From Alphaproteobacteria bacterium (GTDB lineage: Bacteria > Pseudomonadota > Alphaproteobacteria > Rhizobiales > Xanthobacteraceae): a stretch of DNA of 6,537 nt. Position numbers and translations under genes: made by a program. The stretch spans positions 1 through 6,537 of the forward strand of contig VAZH01000019.1 in the NCBI GenBank assembly GCA_005884465.1, read 5' to 3'. Of this stretch, positions 1 to 5,672 are shown piece after piece. The notes below the pieces were generated by a model. It saw nothing but the letters and a program-made list of their open reading frames with translations, did no database searches and was not told the origin of the DNA. The first letter of the stretch is position 1, and the number at the start of each line of letters is the position of its first letter.

Positions 1-62
1 CATGACGCTCTGCGTTCCTCACCCTTGATTTCATTGCGCAGAACCCATCATGGTCTTCGCCC

Positions 63-860
63 ATGACAAATCAGCCGTTTTTCACCCGAGACCGCGACGC
101 CTTCATTCCGACCCCGGTCGCTAGCGGACCGTGGGACCCGAACTCGCTGCACGGCCGTGTCATCATCGGACTATTGGCTTTTGCGATCGAACAGCGCCAC
201 GGCGCCGACGATTTCGTGCCGGCACGGCTGACGGTGGACATGTTCCGCCTGCCGACGCTGGCGCCGATCGAGGTCACCACAAAGCTCATCCGCGATGGCC
301 TGCGCATCAAGGTGGTCGAAGCGGATTTTTACAGCGGCGGCGTCAACATGGCGCGCGCCTCGTGCCAGTTGCTGCGCAAGACGCAAAACCCGCAAGGACG
401 CGTTTGGTCTCCGCCGAACTGGGACGTGCCTGCGCCTGTTGATATCGCGGCACTTGAGGATCCGCGCCTCGGCATGAACGGCAAATGGACCGTCCGCCCG
501 ATCGTTGGCGCGATGGGCACGCTCGGTCCGCGCCGGCTCTGGATGCGCGAGGTGCGCGACCTCGTCGAGAATGCGCCGCTGACGCCGTTCGTGCGGGTCG
601 CGGTGGCCGCGGATTTCGCCAGCCCTTTCGCCAATGCCGGCGACCAGGGCCTCGGCTACATCAACAGCGATGTCACATTGTACCTGCATCGCCTGCCGCT
701 GCAGGAATGGATCGGCTTCGAGGTGGTAAATCACCACGCCACCGATGGGGTCGCGATTGGCGAATGCTTTTTGTACGACCAGCAGGGCCCGATCGGGACA
801 TCCACCGTCGCCGCACTGGCGCAACGCAAGCCGATGGTCCAGCCTGCGCCGCCTCGGTGA
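63..860 (+). CDS. TesB-like acyl-CoA thioesterase family protein (double hotdog)
   Basis: The 265-aa product looks like a two-hotdog acyl-CoA thioesterase, a cytoplasmic enzyme class that hydrolyses acyl-CoA to free acid and CoA. The first hotdog spans about residues 20-108: LHGRVIIGLLA is the helix region, and strand motifs follow up to MARASCQLL. The second spans about 140-256, with YINSDVTLYLHR (199-210), EWIGFE and GPIGTSTV near the end. Aligned by eye with E. coli TesB, whose reported triad is Asp204/Thr228/Gln278, Asp184 is kept, Thr becomes Asn201 and Gln becomes Ala250. The Asn is common in this branch as I recall it; the Ala is not. The ATG at 63 is the only standard start after an in-frame stop at 3-5, but no clear Shine-Dalgarno precedes it. 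No neighbour indicates a substrate. Family assignment is fairly safe; activity and substrate are unknown. Confidence 0.82.
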   Translation: MTNQPFFTRDRDAFIPTPVASGPWDPNSLHGRVIIGLLAFAIEQRHGADDFVPARLTVDMFRLPTLAPIEVTTKLIRDGLRIKVVEADFYSGGVNMARASCQLLRKTQNPQGRVWSPPNWDVPAPVDIAALEDPRLGMNGKWTVRPIVGAMGTLGPRRLWMREVRDLVENAPLTPFVRVAVAADFASPFANAGDQGLGYINSDVTLYLHRLPLQEWIGFEVVNHHATDGVAIGECFLYDQQGPIGTSTVAALAQRKPMVQPAPPR

Positions 861-885
861 GCTGACGAAGTGCGGACTTCAAGCC

Positions 886-1001
886 GTCATTGCGAGGAGC
901 GACAGCGACGAAGCAATCCAATCTTGGTCTGGGCTCCATGGATTGCTTCGCTTAGCCTGTCATCGGGCGCGCATTCGCGCGACCCGTTGGCTCGCAATGA
1001 C
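886..1001. repeat. Palindromic intergenic repeat with three stems
   Basis: The outer arms GTCATTGCGAG (886-896) and CTCGCAATGAC (991-1001) are perfect 11-bp inverted copies. Inside, CGAAGCAATCCA (909-920) pairs with TGGATTGCTTCG (939-950). A second stem, 964-972 with 977-986, has 9 pairs, one bulged A and an ATTC loop. The whole can fold as a three-way junction on either strand. It fills the gap between the convergent thioesterase and hydrolase genes. I recall this repeat type as very abundant in Bradyrhizobium-group genomes. It may also serve as a bidirectional transcription stop, though it has no T-run. Confidence 0.85.
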
Positions 1002-1070
1002 AGGAGAATAATCCCGTCGCCCGCTGCCGCCTCATCTCCGGCCGCGCTTGCCGCGAGATCAATTTCTGAT

Positions 1071-1865
1071 TTAGGACGTAGAAATCTCCGCGACCGCAGC
1101 GATGATCCGCGCGATGTCCTGTGGCCGCGACAGGCGGTGATCGCCGTCCTGGATCATGGTCAGCACCACGTCATCGCTCGGCAGCCGATGTGCCAGCGCA
1201 AACGCGTGCTGCCACGGCACGTCCGGATCCTGCGCGCCCTGCAGGATGCGAACCGGGCACCCCACATCGATGGCACTGCCGAGCAACAGATGGTTGCGAC
1301 CCTCCTCGATCAGTGCGCGCGTGATCGGATACGGCTCGCCATATTGCGATGGCCGCAGCCACACACCCTTGGTCTCGATCTCCCGGCGGATCTCGGGCGA
1401 AAAACCGTTCCACATCAATGCTTCGGTAAAATCCGGCGCCGGCGCGATCAGCACCAGGCCGGCCAGCGATGCGCCGCTTACCTTGCGCCGCGCGACCTCG
1501 CGCGCCAGCAAGAGCGCCATCCAGCCGCCCATCGATGAGCCGATCACGACTTGCGGTCCTCTACAGAACTGCTCGAATACGGCGATGCTTTCTTCAAGCC
1601 AGCGGCCGACGGTGCCCTCGATCAACGCGCCTCCGGATTCGCCATGGCCGGAATAATCGAAACGAATGCAGGCGCGACCCTGTTCGGCCGCCCATGCGTC
1701 CAGCGCCAGCGCCTTGGTGCCCTTCATGTCTGAATTGAAACCGCCCAGCCAGAACAGCCCGGGCCAGCCGCCGGCGCGGGCGCGCACGGCGATGCGGCGC
1801 GCTCCGCTATCCTGGCCGACCTCGATGAAGGCCGGTTCCTGATCGGGTGCCGCGGAATTGGTCAT
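1071..1865 (-). CDS. Alpha/beta hydrolase, ABHD10-like serine esterase/thioesterase
   Basis: The 264-aa product is an alpha/beta-hydrolase. The nucleophile elbow is G-S-S-M-G at 109-113 (Ser111). The acid is probably Asp213 in GAQDPDVPW, and the base His243 in DGDHRLS. GGFNSDMKGTKALALD (41-56) and IRFDYSGHGES (67-77) form the oxyanion-side strands. These blocks, plus GTVGRW and KGVW.RPS.Y, closely match my memory of mammalian mitochondrial ABHD10, which is reported to act on S-acylated peroxiredoxin and acyl glucuronides. The bacterial substrate is unknown. The ATG at 1865 is chosen because GAGAG (complement of 1876-1880) lies 10 nt upstream. A longer in-frame form from 2018 would be translated through palindromic repeats and is unlikely. 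There is no signal peptide, so the protein is cytoplasmic. The stop is TAA at 1071-1073. Confidence 0.85.
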   Translation of the reverse strand: MTNSAAPDQEPAFIEVGQDSGARRIAVRARAGGWPGLFWLGGFNSDMKGTKALALDAWAAEQGRACIRFDYSGHGESGGALIEGTVGRWLEESIAVFEQFCRGPQVVIGSSMGGWMALLLAREVARRKVSGASLAGLVLIAPAPDFTEALMWNGFSPEIRREIETKGVWLRPSQYGEPYPITRALIEEGRNHLLLGSAIDVGCPVRILQGAQDPDVPWQHAFALAHRLPSDDVVLTMIQDGDHRLSRPQDIARIIAAVAEISTS

Positions 1866-1938
1866 GGGACTATCACTCTCGTTCTGCTGTTTGTGGGAGC
1901 ACGCTCGACCCGTCAACGGACGCCAATACCGTCTCCAA

Positions 1939-1972
1939 ATCATGATCCGATTGGATTGAATCGGATCATGAT
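1939..1972. repeat. Perfect 14-bp inverted repeat
   Basis: ATCATGATCCGATT (1939-1952) and AATCGGATCATGAT (1959-1972) are perfect inverted copies around a 6-nt loop. It lies 73 bp upstream of the hydrolase start, so it may affect that gene's promoter. It could equally be a mobile palindrome, since it sits directly beside another one. No regulator can be named from the sequence. Confidence 0.7.
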
Positions 1973-1987
1973 CCGATCTCTTTATTT

Positions 1988-2035
1988 GAGCATGATCTTT
2001 CGGAAAACCGGTTCCCACTTTTCCGGATCATGCTC
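1988..2035 (+). repeat. Palindromic repeat, family copy 1
   Basis: GAGCATGATC (1988-1997) pairs with GATCATGCTC (2026-2035). The inner CGGAAAA (2001-2007) pairs with TTTTCCG (2019-2025), leaving TTT at 1998-2000 as a bulge. The core at 2005-2021 reads AAACCGGTTCCCACTTT. It resembles a dispersed repeat that I recall from Bradyrhizobium-type intergenic regions. Two related copies follow at 2155 and 2219. Confidence 0.8.
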
Positions 2036-2154
2036 TAGGGCTGCCGCGACGCTTGCGCAACGAGCCCTTGCCCTCTATGTGGGCTGGTCTGAACATTCGG
2101 TGCCGGTAATCGTTGTTGGCGTGACCAAAATGCCTCGCATTTGATGGTTTTCAG

Positions 2155-2205
2155 GCGCGTGTTCCGCAAAAGTGGACTTCCGGTTTTGCGCTTCCGAATA
2201 CGCGC
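2155..2205 (-). repeat. Palindromic repeat, family copy 2, reversed
   Basis: GCGCGT (2155-2160) pairs with ACGCGC (2200-2205), and CGCAAAA (2165-2171) with TTTTGCG (2184-2190), with TTC/GAA pairs between them. Read on the minus strand, the core at 2169-2186 is AAACCGGAAGTCCACTTT. This is the same motif as copies 1 and 3 with one extra base, so the copy lies in the opposite orientation. Confidence 0.72.
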
Positions 2206-2218
2206 AAATTTGAATGGG

Positions 2219-2263
2219 AGCATTTTCTACGGCAAACCGGCTTCCACTTTGCCGGAAAATGCT
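2219..2263 (+). repeat. Palindromic repeat, family copy 3
   Basis: AGCATTTTC (2219-2227) pairs with GAAAATGCT (2255-2263). CGGCAAA (2230-2236) pairs with TTTGCCG (2248-2254), with TA bulged at 2228-2229. The core at 2234-2250, AAACCGGCTTCCACTTT, matches copy 1 at 15 of 17 positions. Paired changes on both arms (CGGCAAA against CGGAAAA) keep the stem intact, which suggests that the fold is what is maintained. It ends 72 bp before the infC Shine-Dalgarno. Confidence 0.75.
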
Positions 2264-2334
2264 GCTGCCAGTGTGCGAGTTTGCTTGCCCGCCGAGCCTT
2301 ATTCCTTCAAACTATCGCCTTCGTTCACAACCTT

Positions 2335-2349
2335 GGAGAGTTACCCATT
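2335..2349 (+). promoter_or_regulatory. infC ribosome-binding site and ATT start codon
   Basis: GGAGAG at 2335-2340 is followed by a 6-nt spacer and ATT at 2347. A strong Shine-Dalgarno beside a weak start codon is the arrangement expected if IF-3 levels gate their own translation. The alternative TTG at 2281 has no ribosome-binding site and would add 22 unrelated residues. Confidence 0.85.
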
Positions 2350-2886
2350 CGCCGTCCCAACAGAGCCCCGCCCGCTGCCACCAAAGACGGGCCGCGCACC
2401 AATGACGAAATCCGCAACGCACAGGTCCAGCTGATCGATCAAGACGGTACCAATCACGGCACCGTCGAGACGGCGGCTGCGGTAAAGATGGCCCTCGAAG
2501 CAGGCATGGACCTTGTGGAGATTTCGCCCAATACCAATCCTCCCGTCTGCAAGATCATGGACTACGGGAAGTTCAAATATTCGGCGCAGAAAAAAGCCGC
2601 CGAAGCCCGCAAGAAACAGAAGGTCGTCGAGATCAAGGAAATCAAGCTGCGGCCGATGATCGACGATCACGACTATGACGTGAAGATGCGCGCGATGCAG
2701 CGGTTCTTCGAGGAGGGCGACAAGGTCAAGGTCACCTTGCGCTATCGCGGCCGAGAAATGGCGCATCAGGAAATCGGCACCAAGCTCCTGGACAAGGTCA
2801 AGAGCGACGTCGCAGAAATCGCCAAGGTCGAGCAGGACGCCCGTTTCGAAGGTCGTCAGGTGGTGATGGTTCTGGCGCCGCGCTGA
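2347..2886 (+). CDS. infC: Translation initiation factor IF-3, ATT start
   Basis: IF-3 binds the 30S subunit, keeps it apart from 50S, and checks that initiator tRNA sits on a proper start codon. The 179-aa product has the usual length. The N-domain (about 1-76) carries [15 protein letters not shown] and [22 protein letters not shown] basic linker follows ([11 protein letters not shown]), then the C-domain (about 93-179) with EIKLRP, the DYDVKMR helix, [15 protein letters not shown] and [10 protein letters not shown] set the start at ATT 2347 because GGAGAG (2335-2340) lies 6 nt upstream and the protein then begins MRRPN, as related IF-3 proteins do from memory. The next in-frame ATG would cut into the N-domain. 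IF-3 rejects AUU starts, so this codon implies the negative self-control known for E. coli infC. The gene ends at a strong terminator rather than running into rpmI. Confidence 0.96.
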   Translation: MRRPNRAPPAATKDGPRTNDEIRNAQVQLIDQDGTNHGTVETAAAVKMALEAGMDLVEISPNTNPPVCKIMDYGKFKYSAQKKAAEARKKQKVVEIKEIKLRPMIDDHDYDVKMRAMQRFFEEGDKVKVTLRYRGREMAHQEIGTKLLDKVKSDVAEIAKVEQDARFEGRQVVMVLAPR

Positions 2887-2919
2887 TCGATAACGGCCAT
2901 TTACGTTAGTCCCTTTAAC

Positions 2920-2970
2920 TTGCAACGAAAACGGCCCGTCAGATCACCTGGCGGGCCGTTTTCTTTGCAA
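2920..2970. terminator. Bidirectional hairpin terminator between infC and the convergent gene
   Basis: The arms at 2920-2938 and 2952-2970 are 19 nt each with a single mismatch (2926 against 2964). They contain AAAACGGCCCG and CGGGCCGTTTT. The 11-bp core is flanked by A-runs on the left and T-runs on the right, so it can act as an intrinsic terminator from either side. It lies 33 bp after the infC stop and 89 bp beyond the stop of the minus-strand gene. The remaining 2971-3059 shows nothing further. Confidence 0.88.
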
Positions 2971-3059
2971 TCGCCGCAGATGCAGCGGCCACATCAGAAT
3001 CCTGCCGTTGGAGGTCCCGGCGCTGCGGAGCTGCGGGAAGGACGCTGCGCCTCAAGACA

Positions 3060-3503
3060 TCAGAACCCGCTGGTTCGCGTGGCTTGCCAGATTCCGCTGC
3101 AGCGGTCGCCGGAAATGATCCCGCTCCACCGGCCTCCGCCCGAATTGCCGACGAGCCGGCCGCTCCCGCTCGCCCTGGATGCGCCGACCGATATTGTGAC
3201 GGCAACGATGCCGCCGCGGCCGATCCCGCCCCTGACCTTGCCGCCGCCGGCCGACGAAACGCGACGTCCCGATACGGTGAAGGGGACGCTATTGGTCGAG
3301 CTGCAATTACCCGCCGTGGTGGCAAAGGCCACGCTCCAGACGCCGTCATAGGCTCCCGCCCTGACGGTCCTGGCCCGCCTGGCGGCGTCGGCGGTGCCGG
3401 GCGCGGCCACCGCGGTGACAACCGCAGCGGCGAATATCCAGCGCAAGGCGCGTATGGGGCTGAAATCGGCAAAAAAGGCGATCGGTCGGGCTGAGATTGT
3501 CAT
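3060..3503 (-). CDS. Small exported glycine-rich protein of unknown function
   Basis: The predicted product is 147 aa. Residues 1-40 look like a Sec signal peptide: a basic RALRW, a hydrophobic IFAAAVVTAVAA stretch, and an AxA-type site ending at TADA (about residue 40). The mature part is short, begins with a basic ARRARTVR stretch, and then has YDGVWSVAF (52-60). It continues with glycine/serine-rich strands (SSAGGG, RGGIGRGG, GSGRLVG) and ends with RWSGIISGDRCSGIWQA. Its only cysteines, Cys67 and Cys135, could form a disulfide. I recall similar YDGVWSV...CSG-W secreted proteins of unknown role in Bradyrhizobium. ATG 3503 is preferred because AGGA sits 4 nt upstream and the signal peptide then lies at the N-terminus. 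ATG 3575 or TTG 3584 would add 24-27 residues without a ribosome-binding site. Opposite-strand frames here are open only through GC bias. Confidence 0.72.
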   Translation of the reverse strand: MTISARPIAFFADFSPIRALRWIFAAAVVTAVAAPGTADAARRARTVRAGAYDGVWSVAFATTAGNCSSTNSVPFTVSGRRVSSAGGGKVRGGIGRGGIVAVTISVGASRASGSGRLVGNSGGGRWSGIISGDRCSGIWQATRTSGF

Positions 3504-3577
3504 TTTTTCCTGCTTTTTGACTGCGCCGCTGAAGGCGCCAGTGGGTGTGTCAAACAATCCGGTTTTAGGGTTCATCG

Positions 3578-3606
3578 TTGCCAATCTGGTTGGGCTCTGT
3601 CATAAG
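3578..3606 (+). promoter_or_regulatory. Candidate sigma70-type promoter for rpmI-rplT
   Basis: TTGCCA (3578-3583) and CATAAG (3601-3606) are separated by exactly 17 bp. They match the consensus hexamers at 5 of 6 and 4 of 6 positions. This would start transcription near 3613 and give rpmI a leader of roughly 150 nt. rpmI needs its own promoter because infC is closed off by a terminator and a minus-strand gene. The call is by eye only. Confidence 0.42.
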
Positions 3607-3765
3607 CGCAACCTTCATCGCCCGGCTGATAAGGGCTGCCGTGGCGATGTCCCTGCCGGTTGTTTCGCTTAGGAAATGACCGAGCAATTTCAACGCTCTA
3701 ACGAGCATTTTAGCCGGCCGGACGCCTTCGCGGGCGCTTTCGTGTTGCGGCAACAGGAGAGCCAA
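3607..3765 (+). other. Long rpmI leader, no clear structure
   Basis: If the 3578-3606 promoter is real, this is the untranslated leader of the L35-L20 mRNA. TGTTGC (3743-3748) and GCAACA (3750-3755) form a short inverted repeat whose last base overlaps the AGGAGA ribosome-binding site (3755-3760). The pairing is weak. I see no intrinsic terminator and no convincing leader peptide. Autogenous control by L20 is known in other bacteria, but nothing here proves it. Confidence 0.3.
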
Positions 3766-3966
3766 ATGCCCAAGCTGAAGACCAAGTCAGGCGCCAAAAA
3801 GCGCTTCAAGGTGACTGCCACCGGCAAAGTGATGGCCGCCCAGCGCGGCAAGCGCCACGGCATGATCAAGCGGACCAAGAAGCAGATTCGTCAGCTCCGC
3901 GGCACCCGCGTGTTGTTCAAGACCGACGGCGACAACATCAAGAAATATTTCTTGCCGAACGCCTGA
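3766..3966 (+). CDS. rpmI: 50S ribosomal protein L35
   Basis: L35 is a small, very basic protein of the large ribosomal subunit. The 66-aa product has the family's usual length and hallmark sequence: [15 protein letters not shown] at the N-terminus, [14 protein letters not shown] in the middle, then [13 protein letters not shown], and an end at KKYFLPNA. The start is fixed by AGGAGA at 3755-3760, 5 nt before the ATG. The frame stays open upstream to an ATG at 3676, but that one has AGGAA almost touching the start and would add 30 residues unlike L35. It is followed 87 bp later by rplT, forming the standard L35-L20 pair. Unlike many bacteria, it is not directly behind infC. Confidence 0.97.
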   Translation: MPKLKTKSGAKKRFKVTATGKVMAAQRGKRHGMIKRTKKQIRQLRGTRVLFKTDGDNIKKYFLPNA

Positions 3967-4015
3967 TCGCAAAAACGCGATCCCGTCCCACTTTGCCGAG
4001 CCGCGCTCGCGCGGC
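3965..4015 (+). other. Two small hairpins in the rpmI-rplT spacer
   Basis: GATCGC (3965-3970, overlapping the rpmI stop) pairs with GCGATC (3977-3982) across a 6-nt loop. GCCGCG (4000-4005) pairs with CGCGGC (4010-4015) across a CTCG loop, and TTGCCG (3993-3998) could instead pair with CGGCAA (4012-4017). Neither is followed by a T-run, so read-through to rplT is expected. They may stabilise the rpmI end or tune rplT translation. Confidence 0.35.
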
Positions 4016-4053
4016 AATCCGTCACCCATTCCAGCGATCAAAGGAGACCCGTC

Positions 4054-4413
4054 ATGTCACGCGTCAAACGCGGTGTGACCTCTCACGCCAAGCACAAGAA
4101 AGTCTACAAGGCCGCCAAGGGCTTTTACGGCCGCCGCAAGAACACCATTCGCGCCGCCAAGGCCGCGGTCGAGAAGGCCGGGCAGTACGCCTTCCGCGAC
4201 CGCAAGCGCAAGAAGCGCACTTTCCGCGCGCTGTGGATCCAGCGCCTCAATGCCGCGGTGCGTCCGTTCGGCATGACCTACAGCGTCTTCATCAACGGCC
4301 TGTCCAAGTCAGGCATCACGGTCGACCGCAAGGTTTTGTCGGATCTCGCCATTAACGAGCCGGCGGCATTTCAGGCGATCGCCGAAAAAGCCAAGGCGGC
4401 GCTGGCGGCGTAA
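4054..4413 (+). CDS. rplT: 50S ribosomal protein L20
   Basis: L20 binds 23S rRNA early in large-subunit assembly; its long basic N-terminal extension reaches into the rRNA. The 119-aa product has the normal length. The N-terminal arm reads [20 protein letters not shown], then [14 protein letters not shown]. The conserved family block [18 protein letters not shown] falls at 53-70, followed by [11 protein letters not shown] and a helical C-terminal globular part ending [16 protein letters not shown] at 4041-4046 lies 7 nt before the ATG and fixes the start. It is co-transcribed with rpmI. In some bacteria L20 represses its own operon through the mRNA leader; that is not shown here. A structured repeat follows before pheS. 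Confidence 0.97.
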   Translation: MSRVKRGVTSHAKHKKVYKAAKGFYGRRKNTIRAAKAAVEKAGQYAFRDRKRKKRTFRALWIQRLNAAVRPFGMTYSVFINGLSKSGITVDRKVLSDLAINEPAAFQAIAEKAKAALAA

Positions 4414-4447
4414 GCTCGCAATCGCTGCGACGTCTTGCAACTCCGGT

Positions 4448-4540
4448 GTCATGCCCCGCGAAAGCGGGGCATCCAGTAACCACCGACCACACTTTTTGAT
4501 TCCGGGGGTTACTGGATCATCCGCCTTCGCGGATGATGAC
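4448..4540. repeat. Cloverleaf-like palindromic repeat between rplT and pheS
   Basis: The outer arms are GTCAT (4448-4452) and ATGAC (4536-4540). Inside are three perfect hairpins. ATGCCCCGC (4451-4459) pairs with GCGGGGCAT (4464-4472) across a GAAA loop. ATCCAGTAACC (4471-4481) pairs with GGTTACTGGAT (4507-4517). CATCCGC (4518-4524) pairs with GCGGATG (4529-4535) across a CTTC loop. It occupies half of the 176-bp gap and ends 49 bp before pheS. The GTCAT...ATGAC ends recall the 886-1001 element. It could attenuate or process the rplT-pheS transcript. Confidence 0.85.
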
Positions 4541-4589
4541 GGCCTCGCGTGCTGGACTGCGAGCGCGCTTCCAACAGGTGACCGTTGCC

Positions 4590-5672
4590 ATGACCGATCT
4601 CGCTAAACTTGAATCCGACATCCTCAGCCAGATCGCCGCAGCAGGCGACGAAGCCGCGCTGGAGGCCGTACGCGTAGCCACGCTCGGCAAGAAGGGTACG
4701 ATCTCCGCGCTGTTGGCGACGCTCGGCAAAATGTCGCCGGACGAACGCAAGACCAAAGGCGCGGCGATCAATCTCGCCAAAGACAAGGTCAGCCAGGCGC
4801 TGACCGCGCGCCGCGACGTGCTGAAATCCGCAGGCCTCGACGCGCGGCTTGCGTCCGAGACCATCGACGTCACGCTGCCGGTGCGCGAGGCGTCCGCGGA
4901 AGCGGGCCGGATCCATCCGCTCAGCCAGGTGTTCGAGGAGGTCAACACCATCTTCGCGGACATGGGATTTTCCATCGCCGAAGGCCCGGACATCGAGACC
5001 GACGATTATAATTTTACAAAACTGAATTTCCCCGAAGGCCACCCGGCGCGGGAAATGCACGACACGTTCTTCTTCAATCCGAAGGAAGACGGCTCGCGCA
5101 TGTTGTTGCGTACCCACACCTCGCCGGTGCAGGTGCGCACCATGCTGACCCAGAAGCCGCCGATCCGTGTGATCTGTCCGGGCCGCACCTACCGCATCGA
5201 TTCCGATGCGACCCATACGCCGCAGTTTCACCAGGTCGAAGGCCTCGTGATCGACAAGGGCTCGCATCTCGGCCACCTGAAATGGATCCTGCACGAATTC
5301 TGCAAGGCGTTCTTCGAGGTCGATCACATCAACATGCGGTTCCGGCCGTCGTTCTTTCCGTTCACCGAGCCGTCGCTGGAGGTCGATATCCAGTGCCGGC
5401 GCGACAAGGGCGAAATCCGTTTCGGCGAAGGCGAGGACTGGCTGGAGATTCTCGGCTGCGGCATGGTGCATCCGAATGTGCTGCGCGCCTGCGGCATCGA
5501 TCCGGATGTCTATCAGGGTTTTGCCTGGGGCATGGGCATCGACCGCGTCGCGATGCTGAAATACGGCATGTCCGATCTGCGGCAGCTGTTCGAGAGCGAC
5601 GTGCGCTGGCTCAATCACTACGGGTTCAAGCCGCTCGAGATCCCGACGCTGGCGGGAGGATTGAGCTCGTGA
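4590..5672 (+). CDS. pheS: Phenylalanine--tRNA ligase alpha subunit
   Basis: PheS is the catalytic chain of the cytoplasmic alpha2-beta2 enzyme that charges tRNA-Phe using ATP. The 360-aa product matches alphaproteobacterial length. Residues 1-90 form the tRNA-binding coiled coil, including [11 protein letters not shown]. The class II core follows: motif 1 around [12 protein letters not shown] (107-118); then LRTHTSPVQ (173-181); motif 2 from GRTYRID through [11 protein letters not shown] (198-218); the Phe-pocket segment [15 protein letters not shown] (252-266); and motif 3 [14 protein letters not shown] (310-323). Ala312 appears to match the E. coli pocket residue Ala294. The ATG at 4590 follows AGGTG (4576-4580) by 9 nt. 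An in-frame ATG at 4533 lies within the repeat and is rejected. No Phe-rich leader peptide or attenuator is visible. The next gene starts inside its stop codon; pheT is not in the window. Confidence 0.97.
   Translation: MTDLAKLESDILSQIAAAGDEAALEAVRVATLGKKGTISALLATLGKMSPDERKTKGAAINLAKDKVSQALTARRDVLKSAGLDARLASETIDVTLPVREASAEAGRIHPLSQVFEEVNTIFADMGFSIAEGPDIETDDYNFTKLNFPEGHPAREMHDTFFFNPKEDGSRMLLRTHTSPVQVRTMLTQKPPIRVICPGRTYRIDSDATHTPQFHQVEGLVIDKGSHLGHLKWILHEFCKAFFEVDHINMRFRPSFFPFTEPSLEVDIQCRRDKGEIRFGEGEDWLEILGCGMVHPNVLRACGIDPDVYQGFAWGMGIDRVAMLKYGMSDLRQLFESDVRWLNHYGFKPLEIPTLAGGLSS

Larger units (their letters stand above)
1866..2346. other. Gene-free 481-bp stretch packed with palindromes
   Basis: Between the divergent hydrolase and infC starts there is no credible gene. 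Four palindromes (1939-1972, 1988-2035, 2155-2205, 2219-2263) take up a large share of it. The unique part at 2036-2154 and the 2264-2334 leader show no promoter I can call with confidence by eye, although promoters for both flanking genes must lie in or near this stretch. Confidence 0.6.

Noticed and set aside
870..1538. 222-codon plus-strand frame
   Set aside because: It begins in the palindromic repeat and then runs antisense to the hydrolase; no recognisable protein pattern.
1866..2018. 51-residue N-terminal extension of the hydrolase from an ATG at 2018
   Set aside because: It would be translated through two palindromic repeats. The MTNSAAP start at 1865 has its own Shine-Dalgarno and gives normal length.
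1939..2263. CRISPR-like spaced repeats
   Set aside because: The units are palindromic, irregularly spaced, diverged and in mixed orientation; there are no uniform spacers and no cas genes.
2281..2346. TTG start 22 codons upstream for infC
   Set aside because: There is no ribosome-binding site before it, and the added residues do not resemble IF-3. ATT 2347 has GGAGAG at ideal spacing.
2920..3494. Plus-strand open frames of 136-143 codons between infC and rpmI
   Set aside because: They are Pro/Ala/Arg-rich GC-bias frames opposite a minus-strand gene that has a clear signal peptide. The first begins inside the terminator hairpin.
3676..3765. 30-residue N-terminal extension of L35
   Set aside because: The sequence is unlike L35, and AGGAA is almost adjacent to that ATG. 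AGGAGA 5 nt before 3766 is far better.
4533..4589. 19-residue N-terminal extension of PheS
   Set aside because: The ATG lies inside the cloverleaf repeat's last stem. PheS proteins normally start at [12 protein letters not shown] sequence.
4414..4589. Possible Phe-rich leader peptide and attenuator for pheS
   Set aside because: No short ORF with clustered Phe codons and no terminator with a T-run are present. The structure is a dispersed repeat.
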